Assembly: GCF_028368995.1 (NCBI RefSeq)
Contig: NZ_JAQNDL010000003.1
Span: forward strand, 62,001-126,000
Length of the DNA stretch: 64,000 bases
DNA from: Nannocystis bainbridge
GTDB taxonomy: Bacteria; Myxococcota_A; Polyangia; Nannocystales; Nannocystaceae
Direction: 5' to 3'
Positions 18,417-29,074 of the stretch are shown one piece after another; the first letter of the stretch is position 1; the number at the start of each line of letters is the position of its first letter. The notes beneath the pieces are model-generated. The model saw only the letters and a list, made by a program, of their open reading frames with translations, had not been told where the DNA came from and searched no databases. Position numbers and translations under genes: made by a program.

Positions 18417-18986
18417 ATGACGCTCCGCACGCCCGCCGCGGCAAGCTCATGGCTCGAGCATCGAGCGAAGCGATACCCTCTCCGCGTGACCGGCGAGCAG
18501 CACGCGGGCGAGACGGAGCCGCCCGACACGGCGCGTCGCGGCGTCATCCGGTTCGGCTGGAAGACCGGCCTGCTGCTCCCGTTCGCCGCGCTGATCACCG
18601 CGACGACCCTCGCCGGGTTCGCGCGCATCATCCAGGACCACCTCGCCGTCCGCTACGATCGATGGTTCGAGCTCGGGATGGTGACAGGTCAGGTCGTCTT
18701 CCAGTGGGCAGTGCTGTGGCGCCGCTCCTGGGCCGAGCGGCTCGACTACGCGGTGATCCTGCTGTTCGTCTCGAGCCTCGGGGCCGCGCTGCTGTGGCCG
18801 CTGCTGGTTTGGAATGAATCCTCACCGGTCCGGCCGCTCGCGGCCACGGCCTACTTCTTCGCGGTCGTCGCGGTGATATTCGTCGTCCACGTGCGACTGG
18901 TGCGGCAGGCCGCGCTGCCGCTGATCCTCTGCATGACGTGGGTGGCGTACCGGCTGATCATCCTGGCGATCGTGCTGCCGCGTTGA
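18417..18986 (+). CDS. Hypothetical four-helix membrane protein
   Basis: Four hydrophobic segments are visible: TGLLLPFAALITATTLAGF, MVTGQVVFQWAVLW, YAVILLFVSSLGAALLWPLL with TAYFFAVVAVIFVVHV, and LPLILCMTWVAYRLIILAIV. The N-terminal 45 residues are hydrophilic. I do not recognise the family. GTG 18399 and GTG 18486 are alternative starts; the latter would remove most of the hydrophilic leader. It follows the dienelactone-hydrolase-like gene by under 50 bases and may be co-transcribed. Confidence 0.7.
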   Translation: MTLRTPAAASSWLEHRAKRYPLRVTGEQHAGETEPPDTARRGVIRFGWKTGLLLPFAALITATTLAGFARIIQDHLAVRYDRWFELGMVTGQVVFQWAVLWRRSWAERLDYAVILLFVSSLGAALLWPLLVWNESSPVRPLAATAYFFAVVAVIFVVHVRLVRQAALPLILCMTWVAYRLIILAIVLPR

Positions 18987-19165
18987 TCTTCATCGCCGCG
19001 CCGCCAGGCTCGCCCCCGTTCCGACATTCGCCGGAGTACCAACATTCGCCACGCAGGCACGGCGCCGCCGCGAGCGCCTCGAGTCGGGCTCGCACGTGAA
19101 CTCCGGCAGCGGAACCTGCCCGCTCTCCTCGAGCCGCAGCGCGGCGGTGGCCGCGACGCCGGGCG

Positions 19166-21001
19166 CTATTCGGCCACCGCATCGGCGCGGACCATGGGCC
19201 GTGGCGCGCGGAGCTTGTGGAGGGCCGTCTCTGCCCAATCGTAGGCGTAAAGGGCGGCGAACAGCCCCACGGCCGCCTGGTGCCGCAGGCGGATCACCCA
19301 GCGCAGCCGCCCCTCGAAGGAGATCGGCAGGCGCTGGACCCACGATGCCCCGCCGGACTTCACCACGTCGAGCGCCGACAGCGTGACGACCTTGCCCATC
19401 TTCAGCAGCGGCAGTCGCCACAGGGGCGGCAAGGGCTTCGTGAAGCCGACGATGGTCTTGAGCGTGGGCCCGCCGATCCCATGATCGAGCCGGAACCGCG
19501 CCCGCTCCGCGATGGCGGATTGCAGGGCCCGCTGGATCGCCTGCACGCGCTCAGGGGACAGCCAGCGCCAGGCCGTGGTCTGCGAGAAATAAAGGCACCG
19601 CTCGAGCCGGTCCCGGATCGCCCGCAGCTCCGGCGTCTCCCTCGACGTGTCGCCCTCGGTGTCGATGAGCCAGCGCACCAGGTCGGCGCGCACTGGCCCC
19701 GACGCGAACAGGACCACAAAATCGAGGAGGTGGGACAGCGCGAAGAAGCGGCTGTCCGCGATGGCCGGCGAGTACTTCTCGCGCACCATGTTTCGCATGA
19801 TCTGCCAGTCTTGCGCCGTGGCGTCGTTCACTCGATCGATATAGGCCCGATCGAGGCGATGCTCGTGCACGTCGCGCTCGATGATGTTGGCGATGTGCCA
19901 CGAGGTCACCATCGCCAGCGAGATCCCCTGGCTGTAGTAGGCGTCGATGATGGACGCGGCGTCGCCGACCATGCCGTAGCGCTGCTCGCTCACGAACGTG
20001 TCGGTCAGGTGTTGCACGTCGCGGTAGCTGCGAAACTCGAGCAGGGTGTCCTCGGAGATCAATCCATCCAACACCGGGTGACGGTGAATGACTTCCCAGA
20101 ATTTCTCGCGCAGCGAGGAGCCTGCCGGCGGCAGGCGCTGGTCCCACGTGACCCCGATGCTGATGCGGTCGCCGCCGAGCCGGATGACCCAGATCCAATA
20201 CCCCTCTCCCCACATGTGCACCGTGAAGTAGTCACGCGAGCTCTTTTCACCGTCCTCGTCATTAAAAACCCAGCGCTCGCCGAACAGCGCGTCGGTCACC
20301 CCGCTGAACTGGCCCCACGCGGCCGTCGTCTGGAAGCCGTCGTCGATGTCGACCGCGTGCTTCATCTTCTTGGCCAGGAACCGGTTTCGGCCCGAGCAAT
20401 CCAGCACCCAGCGGACACGCGCGCTCGCTGGCTTTCCGTCTCGGCTGGACGACCAGAGGACCGTGTGCAGCCCGCTGCCCTCGTCGAGCAGCACGTCGCG
20501 GACCTTCGCGGTGTCGCAGAGCGTGATCTTGGGGTGGCTCCGCACCTGCTCGCACATGAAGCGCTCCAGCTCGGGGCGGACCATCTGCATGTCGAGGAAC
20601 ATGCACCGCGACCACTTGTCGCCGCACAGCTTCTCGTAGAGATAGTGAGGCGGATGGAAATCGGCCTGCGCCCCCCACTCGGACGCCCCCTCGAAGCCCT
20701 GCGCGCCCTCCGTGCCGTGCGTCATCCACACGCCCCGCTTGGGGAAGCACTGCGGCAGAAACGGCTCCACGCCGCCGATCGTCCGCAAAAAGGCGTTGGT
20801 GAACAGCAGCATCGACTCGCCGACCTTGTAGCTCTCTTTCCGATCGGTCAGGTTGTCGACGATCACCACGCGGAGGCCGCGCTTCGCAAGCTGGAGGGCG
20901 TTGAAGAGGCCCAGCATGCCCGCGCCGATGATTGCGACGTCCGCCTCGACGCCCTCGGACACCGAGACCCCGGCCGCGGGATCGAACTCGCCGTTATCCA
21001 T
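19166..21001 (-). CDS. Flavin-dependent halogenase-like protein (611 aa)
   Basis: The FAD-binding site is DVAIIGAGMLGL (GAGMLG at residues 26-31). RKESYKVGES (59-63) supplies the Lys expected to form the lysine-haloamine in FADH2-dependent halogenases. The signature WxWxIP appears as W269-I-W271-V-I273-R274, so the final Pro is replaced by Arg. GDAASIIDAYYSQGIS is the second flavin motif. Family enzymes chlorinate or brominate aromatic or carrier-bound substrates with FADH2 from a separate reductase, which is not encoded here. It is the last gene of a minus-strand cassette, 78 bases after the hydroxylase gene. A flavin monooxygenase that does not halogenate remains possible. Confidence 0.85.
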   Translation of the reverse strand: MDNGEFDPAAGVSVSEGVEADVAIIGAGMLGLFNALQLAKRGLRVVIVDNLTDRKESYKVGESMLLFTNAFLRTIGGVEPFLPQCFPKRGVWMTHGTEGAQGFEGASEWGAQADFHPPHYLYEKLCGDKWSRCMFLDMQMVRPELERFMCEQVRSHPKITLCDTAKVRDVLLDEGSGLHTVLWSSSRDGKPASARVRWVLDCSGRNRFLAKKMKHAVDIDDGFQTTAAWGQFSGVTDALFGERWVFNDEDGEKSSRDYFTVHMWGEGYWIWVIRLGGDRISIGVTWDQRLPPAGSSLREKFWEVIHRHPVLDGLISEDTLLEFRSYRDVQHLTDTFVSEQRYGMVGDAASIIDAYYSQGISLAMVTSWHIANIIERDVHEHRLDRAYIDRVNDATAQDWQIMRNMVREKYSPAIADSRFFALSHLLDFVVLFASGPVRADLVRWLIDTEGDTSRETPELRAIRDRLERCLYFSQTTAWRWLSPERVQAIQRALQSAIAERARFRLDHGIGGPTLKTIVGFTKPLPPLWRLPLLKMGKVVTLSALDVVKSGGASWVQRLPISFEGRLRWVIRLRHQAAVGLFAALYAYDWAETALHKLRAPRPMVRADAVAE

Positions 21002-21079
21002 ACCCAGATCCTTTCTCCAATTGTGCCACCGACCTCGGCCGGCGACAGACTCGAACCACCGCAGCGCCGCCTCAGCCGA

Positions 21080-21748
21080 TCACGGCCGCTGCCCGTCCAT
21101 CCCCTCGCGCGGGTCGCCGTACAGGGAGAAGCTCCGCAGGAACAACTCGCGGAATTGGGCGTTGCCGCGGAGGACGTGCACGATGAGGTGAAAGCGGTCG
21201 ACCTGGCTGTCGTTGACGACGGAATGCTCATAGCTGAGGTTGACCGCGAAGGCCCGCCCGTCGGCGAACGGGACCTCATGGACGACGCCTCGATCGCGGT
21301 AGAGGAACCGACAGCCCGCCGGATGGTTGAGCGCGATCGAGATCGAGGCGAGCTTGCGCTCGCTGTAATCGGCATGGAAGGGGACCCGCCCCCCCGGCCG
21401 GAGCAACATCAGCCGGACCCGGCCGAACTGCGCCTCCGGGAACGTGGTCTTGACATAGGCCGTCGTCGCGGGGCACAGGTCGGCCGCGTCCGTCCACTGG
21501 TACGCGTCCGCCTGGCCGGCCTCCGGGACCCCATAGGCCTCGAACCCGAGCGTCTTGTCGCTCCCCAGCCCGTGAAGGGCGAGGGCCTTCCAGCGGCCGT
21601 CCGGGACCTCGCCCTCGCGGTGATCCACGAATCGGGGGATGCGGCTCGCGGCCTCGGCGAGCATGGCCTCGCCCGGCGGCGGGATGTCCAGCCGCAGATA
21701 CGGCATGTCACTGTGAACGATGGAACCGTAGGAGCGTTCGTGATTCAT
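21080..21748 (-). CDS. Aspartyl/asparaginyl beta-hydroxylase-type Fe(II)/2-oxoglutarate oxygenase (222 aa)
   Basis: The catalytic core reads VRLMLLRPGGRVPFHADYS (HxD iron ligands), then a central ISIALNHPAGCRFLYRDRG, then AFAVNLSYEHSVVND with the distal His, then FHLIVHV. This is the layout of the Asp/Asn hydroxylase (cupin-like) group, whose members hydroxylate amino acids either free, in proteins or on carrier proteins. ATG 21748 overlaps the stop of the enoyl-CoA hydratase gene (21745-21747), indicating translational coupling. It probably tailors the same molecule as the halogenase; this is inference from order and spacing. Confidence 0.85.
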   Translation of the reverse strand: MNHERSYGSIVHSDMPYLRLDIPPPGEAMLAEAASRIPRFVDHREGEVPDGRWKALALHGLGSDKTLGFEAYGVPEAGQADAYQWTDAADLCPATTAYVKTTFPEAQFGRVRLMLLRPGGRVPFHADYSERKLASISIALNHPAGCRFLYRDRGVVHEVPFADGRAFAVNLSYEHSVVNDSQVDRFHLIVHVLRGNAQFRELFLRSFSLYGDPREGMDGQRP

Positions 21749-22449
21749 GACATATTCCCGAGGTGCTCGGCCCGGGCGCTCGCCGCCCGGGCGACCGCGC
21801 CCATCCATTCATCGCGTGTGCGGGCGCGTACATGCTCAAGGCCTCGCTGGAGCACCTCGGCGTCGTGCCGCGCCATCCCGTGCGCAGCCGCGAGCGCCAG
21901 AGCTCTCAACGCCCCGGCCGGAACGACACGGGACACCAGCCTCCGCCGCTCCGCCTCCTGTGCGCCGATCAGGGCGCCGTCCAGCGCCAGCTCCAGCGCG
22001 TGCGCTTCGCCGATTCGCCGCGACACCGCCGGGAACACGAGATACGGCCAGAGCCTGCGCGTGACCTCCGGGAGCCCGAACTGGGCGTCGTCGGCGGCGA
22101 AGATGACATCTCCCAGGACGGCGAGCCCGAGGCCGCCGCCGACGGCGTGGCCCTGGACCGCGGTGATCAGGGGCTTCGAGAGCCACGCAAAGGCGGAGAA
22201 GAGCCGCTCGTGCGCGGGCGTCGTCTGCGACGCGCCGGCCTCCTTGAGATCGAGCCCCGCGCAAAACGACGGACCATCGCTTTGCAACAACAACACCCTG
22301 ATATCACCGGCGGCGGCGGCACCTTCGAACTCTTTTAGAAGCCCGTCACAGGTCGCGGCGTCGAGCGCGTTTCGCTTTTCGGGCCGGCTGATTGTCATGA
22401 TCCGCACGCCGCGATCGGTCTCGCCAACTACAGTCGTCCGCCCCACCAT
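21745..22449 (-). CDS. Enoyl-CoA hydratase/isomerase (crotonase) family protein (234 aa)
   Basis: Crotonase hallmarks are present: TISRPEKRNALDAATCDGLL at the start, FCAGLDLKEAG as first oxyanion segment, and AVQGHAVGGGLGLAVLGDVIFA as second oxyanion loop, followed by FGLPEVTRRLWPY. It is first in a three-gene cassette with the hydroxylase and halogenase. The ATG at 22449 (MVGRTTVV) was taken over 22485 because the extra residues do not match the fold. The substrate is not predictable. In natural-product clusters such enzymes often hydrate or dehydrate CoA- or carrier-bound acyl chains. Confidence 0.9.
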   Translation of the reverse strand: MVGRTTVVGETDRGVRIMTISRPEKRNALDAATCDGLLKEFEGAAAAGDIRVLLLQSDGPSFCAGLDLKEAGASQTTPAHERLFSAFAWLSKPLITAVQGHAVGGGLGLAVLGDVIFAADDAQFGLPEVTRRLWPYLVFPAVSRRIGEAHALELALDGALIGAQEAERRRLVSRVVPAGALRALALAAAHGMARHDAEVLQRGLEHVRARTRDEWMGAVARAASARAEHLGNMS

Positions 22450-23128
22450 GCGCGGCAACCTATCTCCCAGTGAAGCCGCGAGCAAGCGCCAAGCACTGCG
22501 CGTTCCCGTCGATTGGAGAGATGCGGAGGAGGCCGGGGTTCGTCGGGAACACCGGGGGGTGAGATTCGCCTCGCGGCGTAGGCACTGGCGCGGATTGGTC
22601 CATCGTGATCACTATGATCGACATCGCGTCGATCGGCATCGCGCCGCTCGGCATCGTGACTGCATCGATCGAAGTCGTGATCGCGCCGATCGGTTTCGCT
22701 AACACCGGCTGGCGCGCAGGCCGGCGGCCGAGCCGCTCACGGAACGGAGGGTCCCCAGGGTGTTACGAGTCGCCGAATGCGCGGAGAGGCGAGACCGACG
22801 CTGAATCACCGGCTCTTCGATACCCCGAGATTCGCCCGCGTTGCAAAGCGCGGAGCATTCATAATCTGAGGGTCTCCGTCCGGGCTTTGGTCAATCGGCT
22901 TCACCGCCTTCTCATCAGTGAATGGCGCTATCGAAGATTCCTGATTGAGAACCAGGATGCGCGAACCGAGGAACCGAACCACATTGCTAGCGAGAGATCG
23001 CAGACGCTCGAGCATGTATTTGGGCTCTCGCCTGAGCGCACGTCCATCTCCGGCTGTTCTGGCGCCACGGTTCGGCACCAACGGATGCCGCCGTGAAGTC
23101 GATTCTTTGGCGCCTGCGCCTGGACTTG
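22450..23128. other. Intergenic stretch with lower GC
   Basis: About 680 bases upstream of the crotonase gene and downstream of the kinase gene, expected to hold the cassette's promoter. Bases 22605-22700 are a simple ATCG-rich run (repeated GATCG/CATCG/TCGTG). Bases 22850-23060 are clearly less GC-rich than the flanks. No gene with recognisable content is seen. The low-GC patch may be a decayed foreign fragment. Confidence 0.45.
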
Positions 23129-25276
<2,148 letters not shown>

Positions 25277-25295
25277 AGCCCGAGGACTCAAGACC

Positions 25296-26021
25296 ATGCC
25301 TACCACTACACACGAACCTTCGGGTCTCATCGCCATCCGCGCCCTCGTCGACCTGGAGCGCGAGCGCCAGGACCGCGAGCAGGCCGCCGCAGCCGCCCGC
25401 GAGGCCGCCGAGGCCGCTGCCCGCGAGGTCGCCGAGGCCCGCGCCCGCGCCGAAGCCGAGGCCCTGGCCCTGGCCGCCGCCGAGGCCCGGCGCCGCGACG
25501 AGCGCCGGCTGCACGAGGAGCGACTGCGCGCCGCCGAGGTCGAGGGCCGGCTGCGGGCCGGCCAGGCGGCTCACCTGGCGCAGGTGCAGGCCGAGCTCGA
25601 CGCCCGGACCGGCCCCGCGCGCCCGGCCAGCGCCGTCGGCCTGTGGACCGCCGGCGCCCTCGGCCTCGTCGGCCTCGGCCTCGCGGTGCTGCTGAAGACC
25701 GCCACCGCCGCGCCCGCGCCCGCGCTCGCGCCGGTGGCCGCCGCCGAGGACACCTCGCTCCGCGACGCCCGCCAGGCGATCGCCGAGCTCCGGGCCGGCA
25801 TCGCCGACATCGAGCGCAGCAACGAGGCCGACCGCCAGGCCCTCGCCAACGCCACCGCCCGCGCCGCGGCCTCCGTCGTCGCCCCCGCGGCCGCACCCGC
25901 GCCGACGCGCCCGCGCCCGAGCGCCCGCCCGACCGCCAGGCCGGGCGACAAGCCCCCAGTCGCCAAGCCCGGCGGGCTCAAGATCTGCGACACCAACGAC
26001 CCGCTGGCCGAGGACTGCTGA
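25296..26021 (+). CDS. Coiled-coil single-pass membrane protein (241 aa)
   Basis: Residues about 15-105 form a long Ala/Glu/Arg-rich coiled coil. A transmembrane helix follows (AVGLWTAGALGLVGLGLAVLL, about 112-133), then a second short helical stretch and an Ala/Pro/Arg-rich tail ending in CDTNDPLAEDC. A short GAGGA precedes the ATG by nine bases. It is transcribed divergently from the kinase and convergently with an ECF sigma gene. Its topology and place suggest a membrane partner of the kinase or sigma factor, such as an anti-sigma-like or scaffold role, but no zinc-binding anti-sigma motif is present. Confidence 0.8.
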   Translation: MPTTTHEPSGLIAIRALVDLERERQDREQAAAAAREAAEAAAREVAEARARAEAEALALAAAEARRRDERRLHEERLRAAEVEGRLRAGQAAHLAQVQAELDARTGPARPASAVGLWTAGALGLVGLGLAVLLKTATAAPAPALAPVAAAEDTSLRDARQAIAELRAGIADIERSNEADRQALANATARAAASVVAPAAAPAPTRPRPSARPTARPGDKPPVAKPGGLKICDTNDPLAEDC

Positions 26022-26041
26022 TCGTCCTCGTCGCCAGAGAC

Positions 26042-26120
26042 GACATGCCCGATGGATCATGCTCCGAAGGACATGCTCCATCGAGCATGTCCTCGAGGAC
26101 ATGCCCGATGGGGCATGAAC
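26042..26120. terminator. Palindromic hairpin cluster between convergent genes
   Basis: The gap between two convergent genes is filled with CATGC/CATGTCC elements. AGGACATGCTC (26068-26078) pairs perfectly with GAGCATGTCCT (26083-26093) around a 4-base loop. Flanking ACATGCCCGATGG and GGACATGCCCGATGGGGCATG form a second set. The position is suited to a bidirectional terminator; there is no T tract. Confidence 0.6.
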
Positions 26121-26123
26121 TCT

Positions 26124-26753
26124 TCAGCCGCCGGGCCCGCGGGGCAGCCCGCGGGCCGACAGCTCGCGGACCCAGTCGTCGAGGCGGTCGACCGTCGACG
26201 CGCGCAGCGCCGGCGTCTCGGCCAGGCGCTCGCAGGCGGCCACCACCAGCAGCCGGGCCTTGCGCAGGCGGCCGTACATGCCCGGCTCGGACAGCCCGTA
26301 CATGCGCGCCAGCTCGCCCGCGGTGGCGCCCTCGAGGTGGTAGAGCTCGAACGCGATCTGCAGGTCGATCGGCAGCTCGCGCAGCGCTTGCAGCAGGATC
26401 GTCTCCTCGCGCCGGTGGGCCAGCGCGCTGGTCGGCGACGGCCCGAAGCCTGCAAGCGAGTGCTCGATCGGGTCGAGGTGATCGGCGTCGCGGCGCTTGC
26501 GGCGGAGGTGCGTCAGCAGCACCAGCCGCGCCGTCCCGAGCACGTAGGTGCGGAACGCCGACTCGCCGCGGAACCGCTCCTTGCCCTCGCACATCGCCAG
26601 GAACGTCTGCTGGATCAGGTCGGCCGCCGCCGCCTCGCCGACCTTGTAGTAGAAAAACCGGCACACCGCGTCGAAGTGGCGCGCGAGCAGCGAGTCGCCG
26701 GCCGCGCGGTCGCCCGCGCGCCAGGCCGTCAGCAGCTCCTCGTCGCTCGTCAT
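26124..26753 (-). CDS. ECF-type RNA polymerase sigma factor (209 aa)
   Basis: Region 2 is LLARHFDAVCRFFYYKVGEAAAADLIQQTFLAMCEGKERFRGESAFRTYVLGTARLVL. Region 4 is LQALRELPIDLQIAFELYHLEGATAGELARMYGLSEPGMYGRLRKARLLV with its helix-turn-helix. The C-terminus adds about 30 residues. It is a typical extracytoplasmic-function sigma factor. The regulated promoters are not identified. Together with the neighbouring kinase and coiled-coil membrane protein it forms a plausible membrane-signalling group. Confidence 0.93.
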   Translation of the reverse strand: MTSDEELLTAWRAGDRAAGDSLLARHFDAVCRFFYYKVGEAAAADLIQQTFLAMCEGKERFRGESAFRTYVLGTARLVLLTHLRRKRRDADHLDPIEHSLAGFGPSPTSALAHRREETILLQALRELPIDLQIAFELYHLEGATAGELARMYGLSEPGMYGRLRKARLLVVAACERLAETPALRASTVDRLDDWVRELSARGLPRGPGG

Positions 26754-26790
26754 GGTCGAGCTGCAGTATAGCGGCCGGCGCCGACCGCCG

Positions 26791-27756
26791 TCACGCCGCC
26801 AGCGGCTCGATCCCGTACTCGCGGCGCAGGTCCTCGACCTGGCGATCCATCACCGCCCAGAAGTCCCAGTGATCGGTGAGGTCGAGCTTCGCCTGCGCGC
26901 CGCGGGCGAACGCTCGCACCACGTCGTCGATCGCGCCGGGCTTGTCGTTGTAGTAGCCGTGCGCCGGGTCGGCGAAGACCGTCAGGCGCAGGCCGTGCTG
27001 GCCGTTGAGCAGCACGAACACCAGGACGCTGAACGGGTCCTGGCGCTTGTAGCCGGCCTGGAACGCGAGCACGAGGCCCTCGCTCTGGAAATCGGTGCCG
27101 TAGCCGCCGAGGATGTGCGACAGGTCGTGCGTCAGCAGCGGCTCGGGCGCGCCGTGCTTCTCGCCGGGGAACTTGAAGCCGTTGGCGTCGTAGAAGCGCC
27201 ACAGCTCCTTGCCCAGCGAGCCGTCGGGGTAGTTCGCCAGCCCGCGGTAGCGCCCGGCCACCGCGCTGTTCTCCCACAGCCCGGCGAAGCTGCCGACGTT
27301 CTTGAGCACGCCGAAGAGGCCCTGCTTCTCGTACAGCTGCTTCATCGCCGGGCCGAGCAGGCTGCGGCGGATCACGTCGAAGCGCAGCGCCACCAGCCGC
27401 TCGGTCTGGAACTTGCGCAGCTGCGCCAGCGCGACCGGCTCGACCGCGAGCGCCGCCGCGTAGCCCTCGATCGCCGCCTGCTCCTCCTCGGCCACCGTGT
27501 CGCGGGCGAGCGTCAGCGTGACCATGCCGCTGATCAGCTGGGTCCGCAGCGCCGGGTCGTCGATCGCCTCTGCCAGCGCCGCGGGCGTGATCGGATCGAG
27601 CGCGTCGAGGTCGAACGCGGTGCGCAGCAGGTGCTGCTGGATCGCCAGGAGCGCCTCGCGGCGGATCGGCGCCAGCTCGCCGGCTGAGGTGAGTACGGTC
27701 TTCATGGCGCGAAGGCCGGCGTGGGCTTGCTCGTGGGTCGGGATCAGAAACGTCAT
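26791..27756 (-). CDS. Coq4-like protein with N-terminal TerB-like helical domain (321 aa)
   Basis: Residues 20-105 (VLTSAGELAPIRREALLAIQ ... RDTVAEEEQAAIEGYAAAL) resemble the TerB-like helical fold. Residues 150-300 contain H210-D211-x-x-H214 followed eleven residues later by Glu226, the HDxxHx11E metal motif of the ubiquinone-biosynthesis protein Coq4. The region LLTHDLSHILGGYGTD is Coq4-like. The fused TerB-like part is unusual. Function is unknown: a metal-dependent role near the membrane is possible, but quinone synthesis is not implied by the neighbours. The promoter side holds the repeat array at 27833. Confidence 0.65.
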   Translation of the reverse strand: MTFLIPTHEQAHAGLRAMKTVLTSAGELAPIRREALLAIQQHLLRTAFDLDALDPITPAALAEAIDDPALRTQLISGMVTLTLARDTVAEEEQAAIEGYAAALAVEPVALAQLRKFQTERLVALRFDVIRRSLLGPAMKQLYEKQGLFGVLKNVGSFAGLWENSAVAGRYRGLANYPDGSLGKELWRFYDANGFKFPGEKHGAPEPLLTHDLSHILGGYGTDFQSEGLVLAFQAGYKRQDPFSVLVFVLLNGQHGLRLTVFADPAHGYYNDKPGAIDDVVRAFARGAQAKLDLTDHWDFWAVMDRQVEDLRREYGIEPLAA

Positions 27757-28066
27757 GGCTCGCTCTCCGTGGCCTCATCGTGCGCCGCCCCGGCCCGCCG
27801 CGCCTTGTCGCAGCGCGCCAACGATTTGTCGCCACGCGTCATCCGCCGCGCACCCTCGGAGCGCACGCGTCATTCGCCGCGCGCGTCTGCACCTCGTCAC
27901 GCGTCATGCGTCGCGCACCCTCGATCGGTCGCCCCGTCACCCGCCGCGCGGCGGCACATCGTCACGCATCATTCATCGCGCGAGCGGCGATGCGTCGGCA
28001 CTCGGCGGGCAACTGCGCCTCGCCGTCGCGCCTCACATCATCAGCCCGTGCTTGCTACCGTCATTC
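27757..28066. promoter_or_regulatory. Gap before the Coq4-like gene, containing a repeat array
   Basis: 310 bases between the AraC-type gene and the Coq4-like gene on the same strand. They are largely occupied by the repeats listed separately, and must also contain the promoter of the Coq4-like gene if it is not co-transcribed with the regulator. Confidence 0.5.
27833..27982. repeat. Degenerate array of about five copies of CACGCGTCATTCGCCGCGC
   Basis: Copies begin near 27833, 27864, 27898, 27932 (degenerate, CGTCACCCGCCGCGC) and 27963, spaced 30-34 bases. The core is CACGCGTCATnCGnCGCGC, containing the palindrome ACGCGT in the better copies. Spacing of roughly three DNA turns suggests binding sites on one face of the helix. 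The array lies between the AraC regulator and the Coq4-like gene. Confidence 0.65.
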
Positions 28067-29074
28067 TCACCGCGCCTCGCGCTGTCGCCACGCCGACGGC
28101 ACCGACCCGGTCCAGCGGCGGAACGCGCGGGTGAACGCCGCCACCTCGGTGAAGCCGACCAGGAACGCCACCTCCGACACCGTGCGCTGGCCCTCGCGCA
28201 GATAGCCGAGCGACAGGTCGCGCCGCACCTCGTCGACCAGCGCCTGGTACGTCGTGCCCTCGGCTTGCAGCGCGCGCTGCAGCGTGCGCGGGCTGGTCGC
28301 CAGCGCCTTGGCGATCGCCTCGAGCGGCGGCGGCTCGCCCGGCATCGCCCGCACCACCTGCGTCTTCACGCGATGCACCACGTCGTCGCGGGCCGGCAGG
28401 CGCGCCAGCAATTCGTCGGCGTGGCGCTCGAGCAGCGTCCCCAGCGATGGATCGGCGCCGCGGACCGGCGCGTCGAGCAGCTCGGCGCGGAACTCGAACC
28501 CGTTCGCGACCTCGTGGAAGGCCAGCGGCGCCGCGAAGATCCGCCGGTGCGGCTCGATGTCGGCCGGCGTCGCGTGCTGAAACCCGACCCGTCGCGCCGC
28601 GAACGTCGGCCCGACCAGCGCTCGCGCCCGCAGGAACCACGTCGCCACCGCGTACTCCGAGAAGTGCCGCGGCGCGCAGGCCGTCCCGCGCAGGCGCAGC
28701 TGCAGGCGCGCCTGCCCGTCCGCGATCGTCAGCGTCAGCTCGGCGTCGTCGTGGTGCAGGCGTTGATAGCGGAGCATGCGCTCGATCGCCTGCCGCAGCG
28801 TCGGCCCCTGCGCGCACACGTAGTCGACCACGTCGAACGGCGCGTCGCTAAGCTGCTCCGCGGCCCCGAGGCCGAAGCCCGGGTCGCCGCACAGCGCCGG
28901 CACTTGCTCCCACGCGCGCAGGAACAGCGCGTGGGGCACCCGCACGTGCGGGTCGGCGAGCAGGCCCGGATCGAACTCGAGCCGGCGGGCGAGCTCGTCG
29001 GGACCGACGCCGAAGCGCGCCGCCCCGAGCACACACATCCGGATCGCCTTGATGCACGCCGTCGACGGAGTCAT
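28067..29074 (-). CDS. AraC family transcriptional regulator (OruR/ArgR-like architecture, 335 aa)
   Basis: The N-terminal 220 residues match the Arabinose_bd/OruR-type sensing domain (PDELARRLEFDPGLLADPHVRVPH, HFSEYAVATWF, VGFQHATPADIEPHRRIF). The C-terminus has two helix-turn-helices: LEAIAKALATSPRTLQRALQ and TVSEVAFLVGFTEVAAFTRAFRRWTGSVPSAWR. Such regulators usually activate nearby catabolic genes. The adjacent CACGCGTCAT repeat array is a candidate operator, but this link is inference. Confidence 0.92.
   Translation of the reverse strand: MTPSTACIKAIRMCVLGAARFGVGPDELARRLEFDPGLLADPHVRVPHALFLRAWEQVPALCGDPGFGLGAAEQLSDAPFDVVDYVCAQGPTLRQAIERMLRYQRLHHDDAELTLTIADGQARLQLRLRGTACAPRHFSEYAVATWFLRARALVGPTFAARRVGFQHATPADIEPHRRIFAAPLAFHEVANGFEFRAELLDAPVRGADPSLGTLLERHADELLARLPARDDVVHRVKTQVVRAMPGEPPPLEAIAKALATSPRTLQRALQAEGTTYQALVDEVRRDLSLGYLREGQRTVSEVAFLVGFTEVAAFTRAFRRWTGSVPSAWRQREAR

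Noticed and set aside
19217..22702. An 1161-codon plus-strand frame
   Set aside because: It is fully antisense to the halogenase, hydroxylase and crotonase genes, which have clear motifs.
27833..27982. CRISPR array
   Set aside because: Repeats are short, degenerate and unevenly spaced by 11-15 bases of related sequence, and no cas genes are present.
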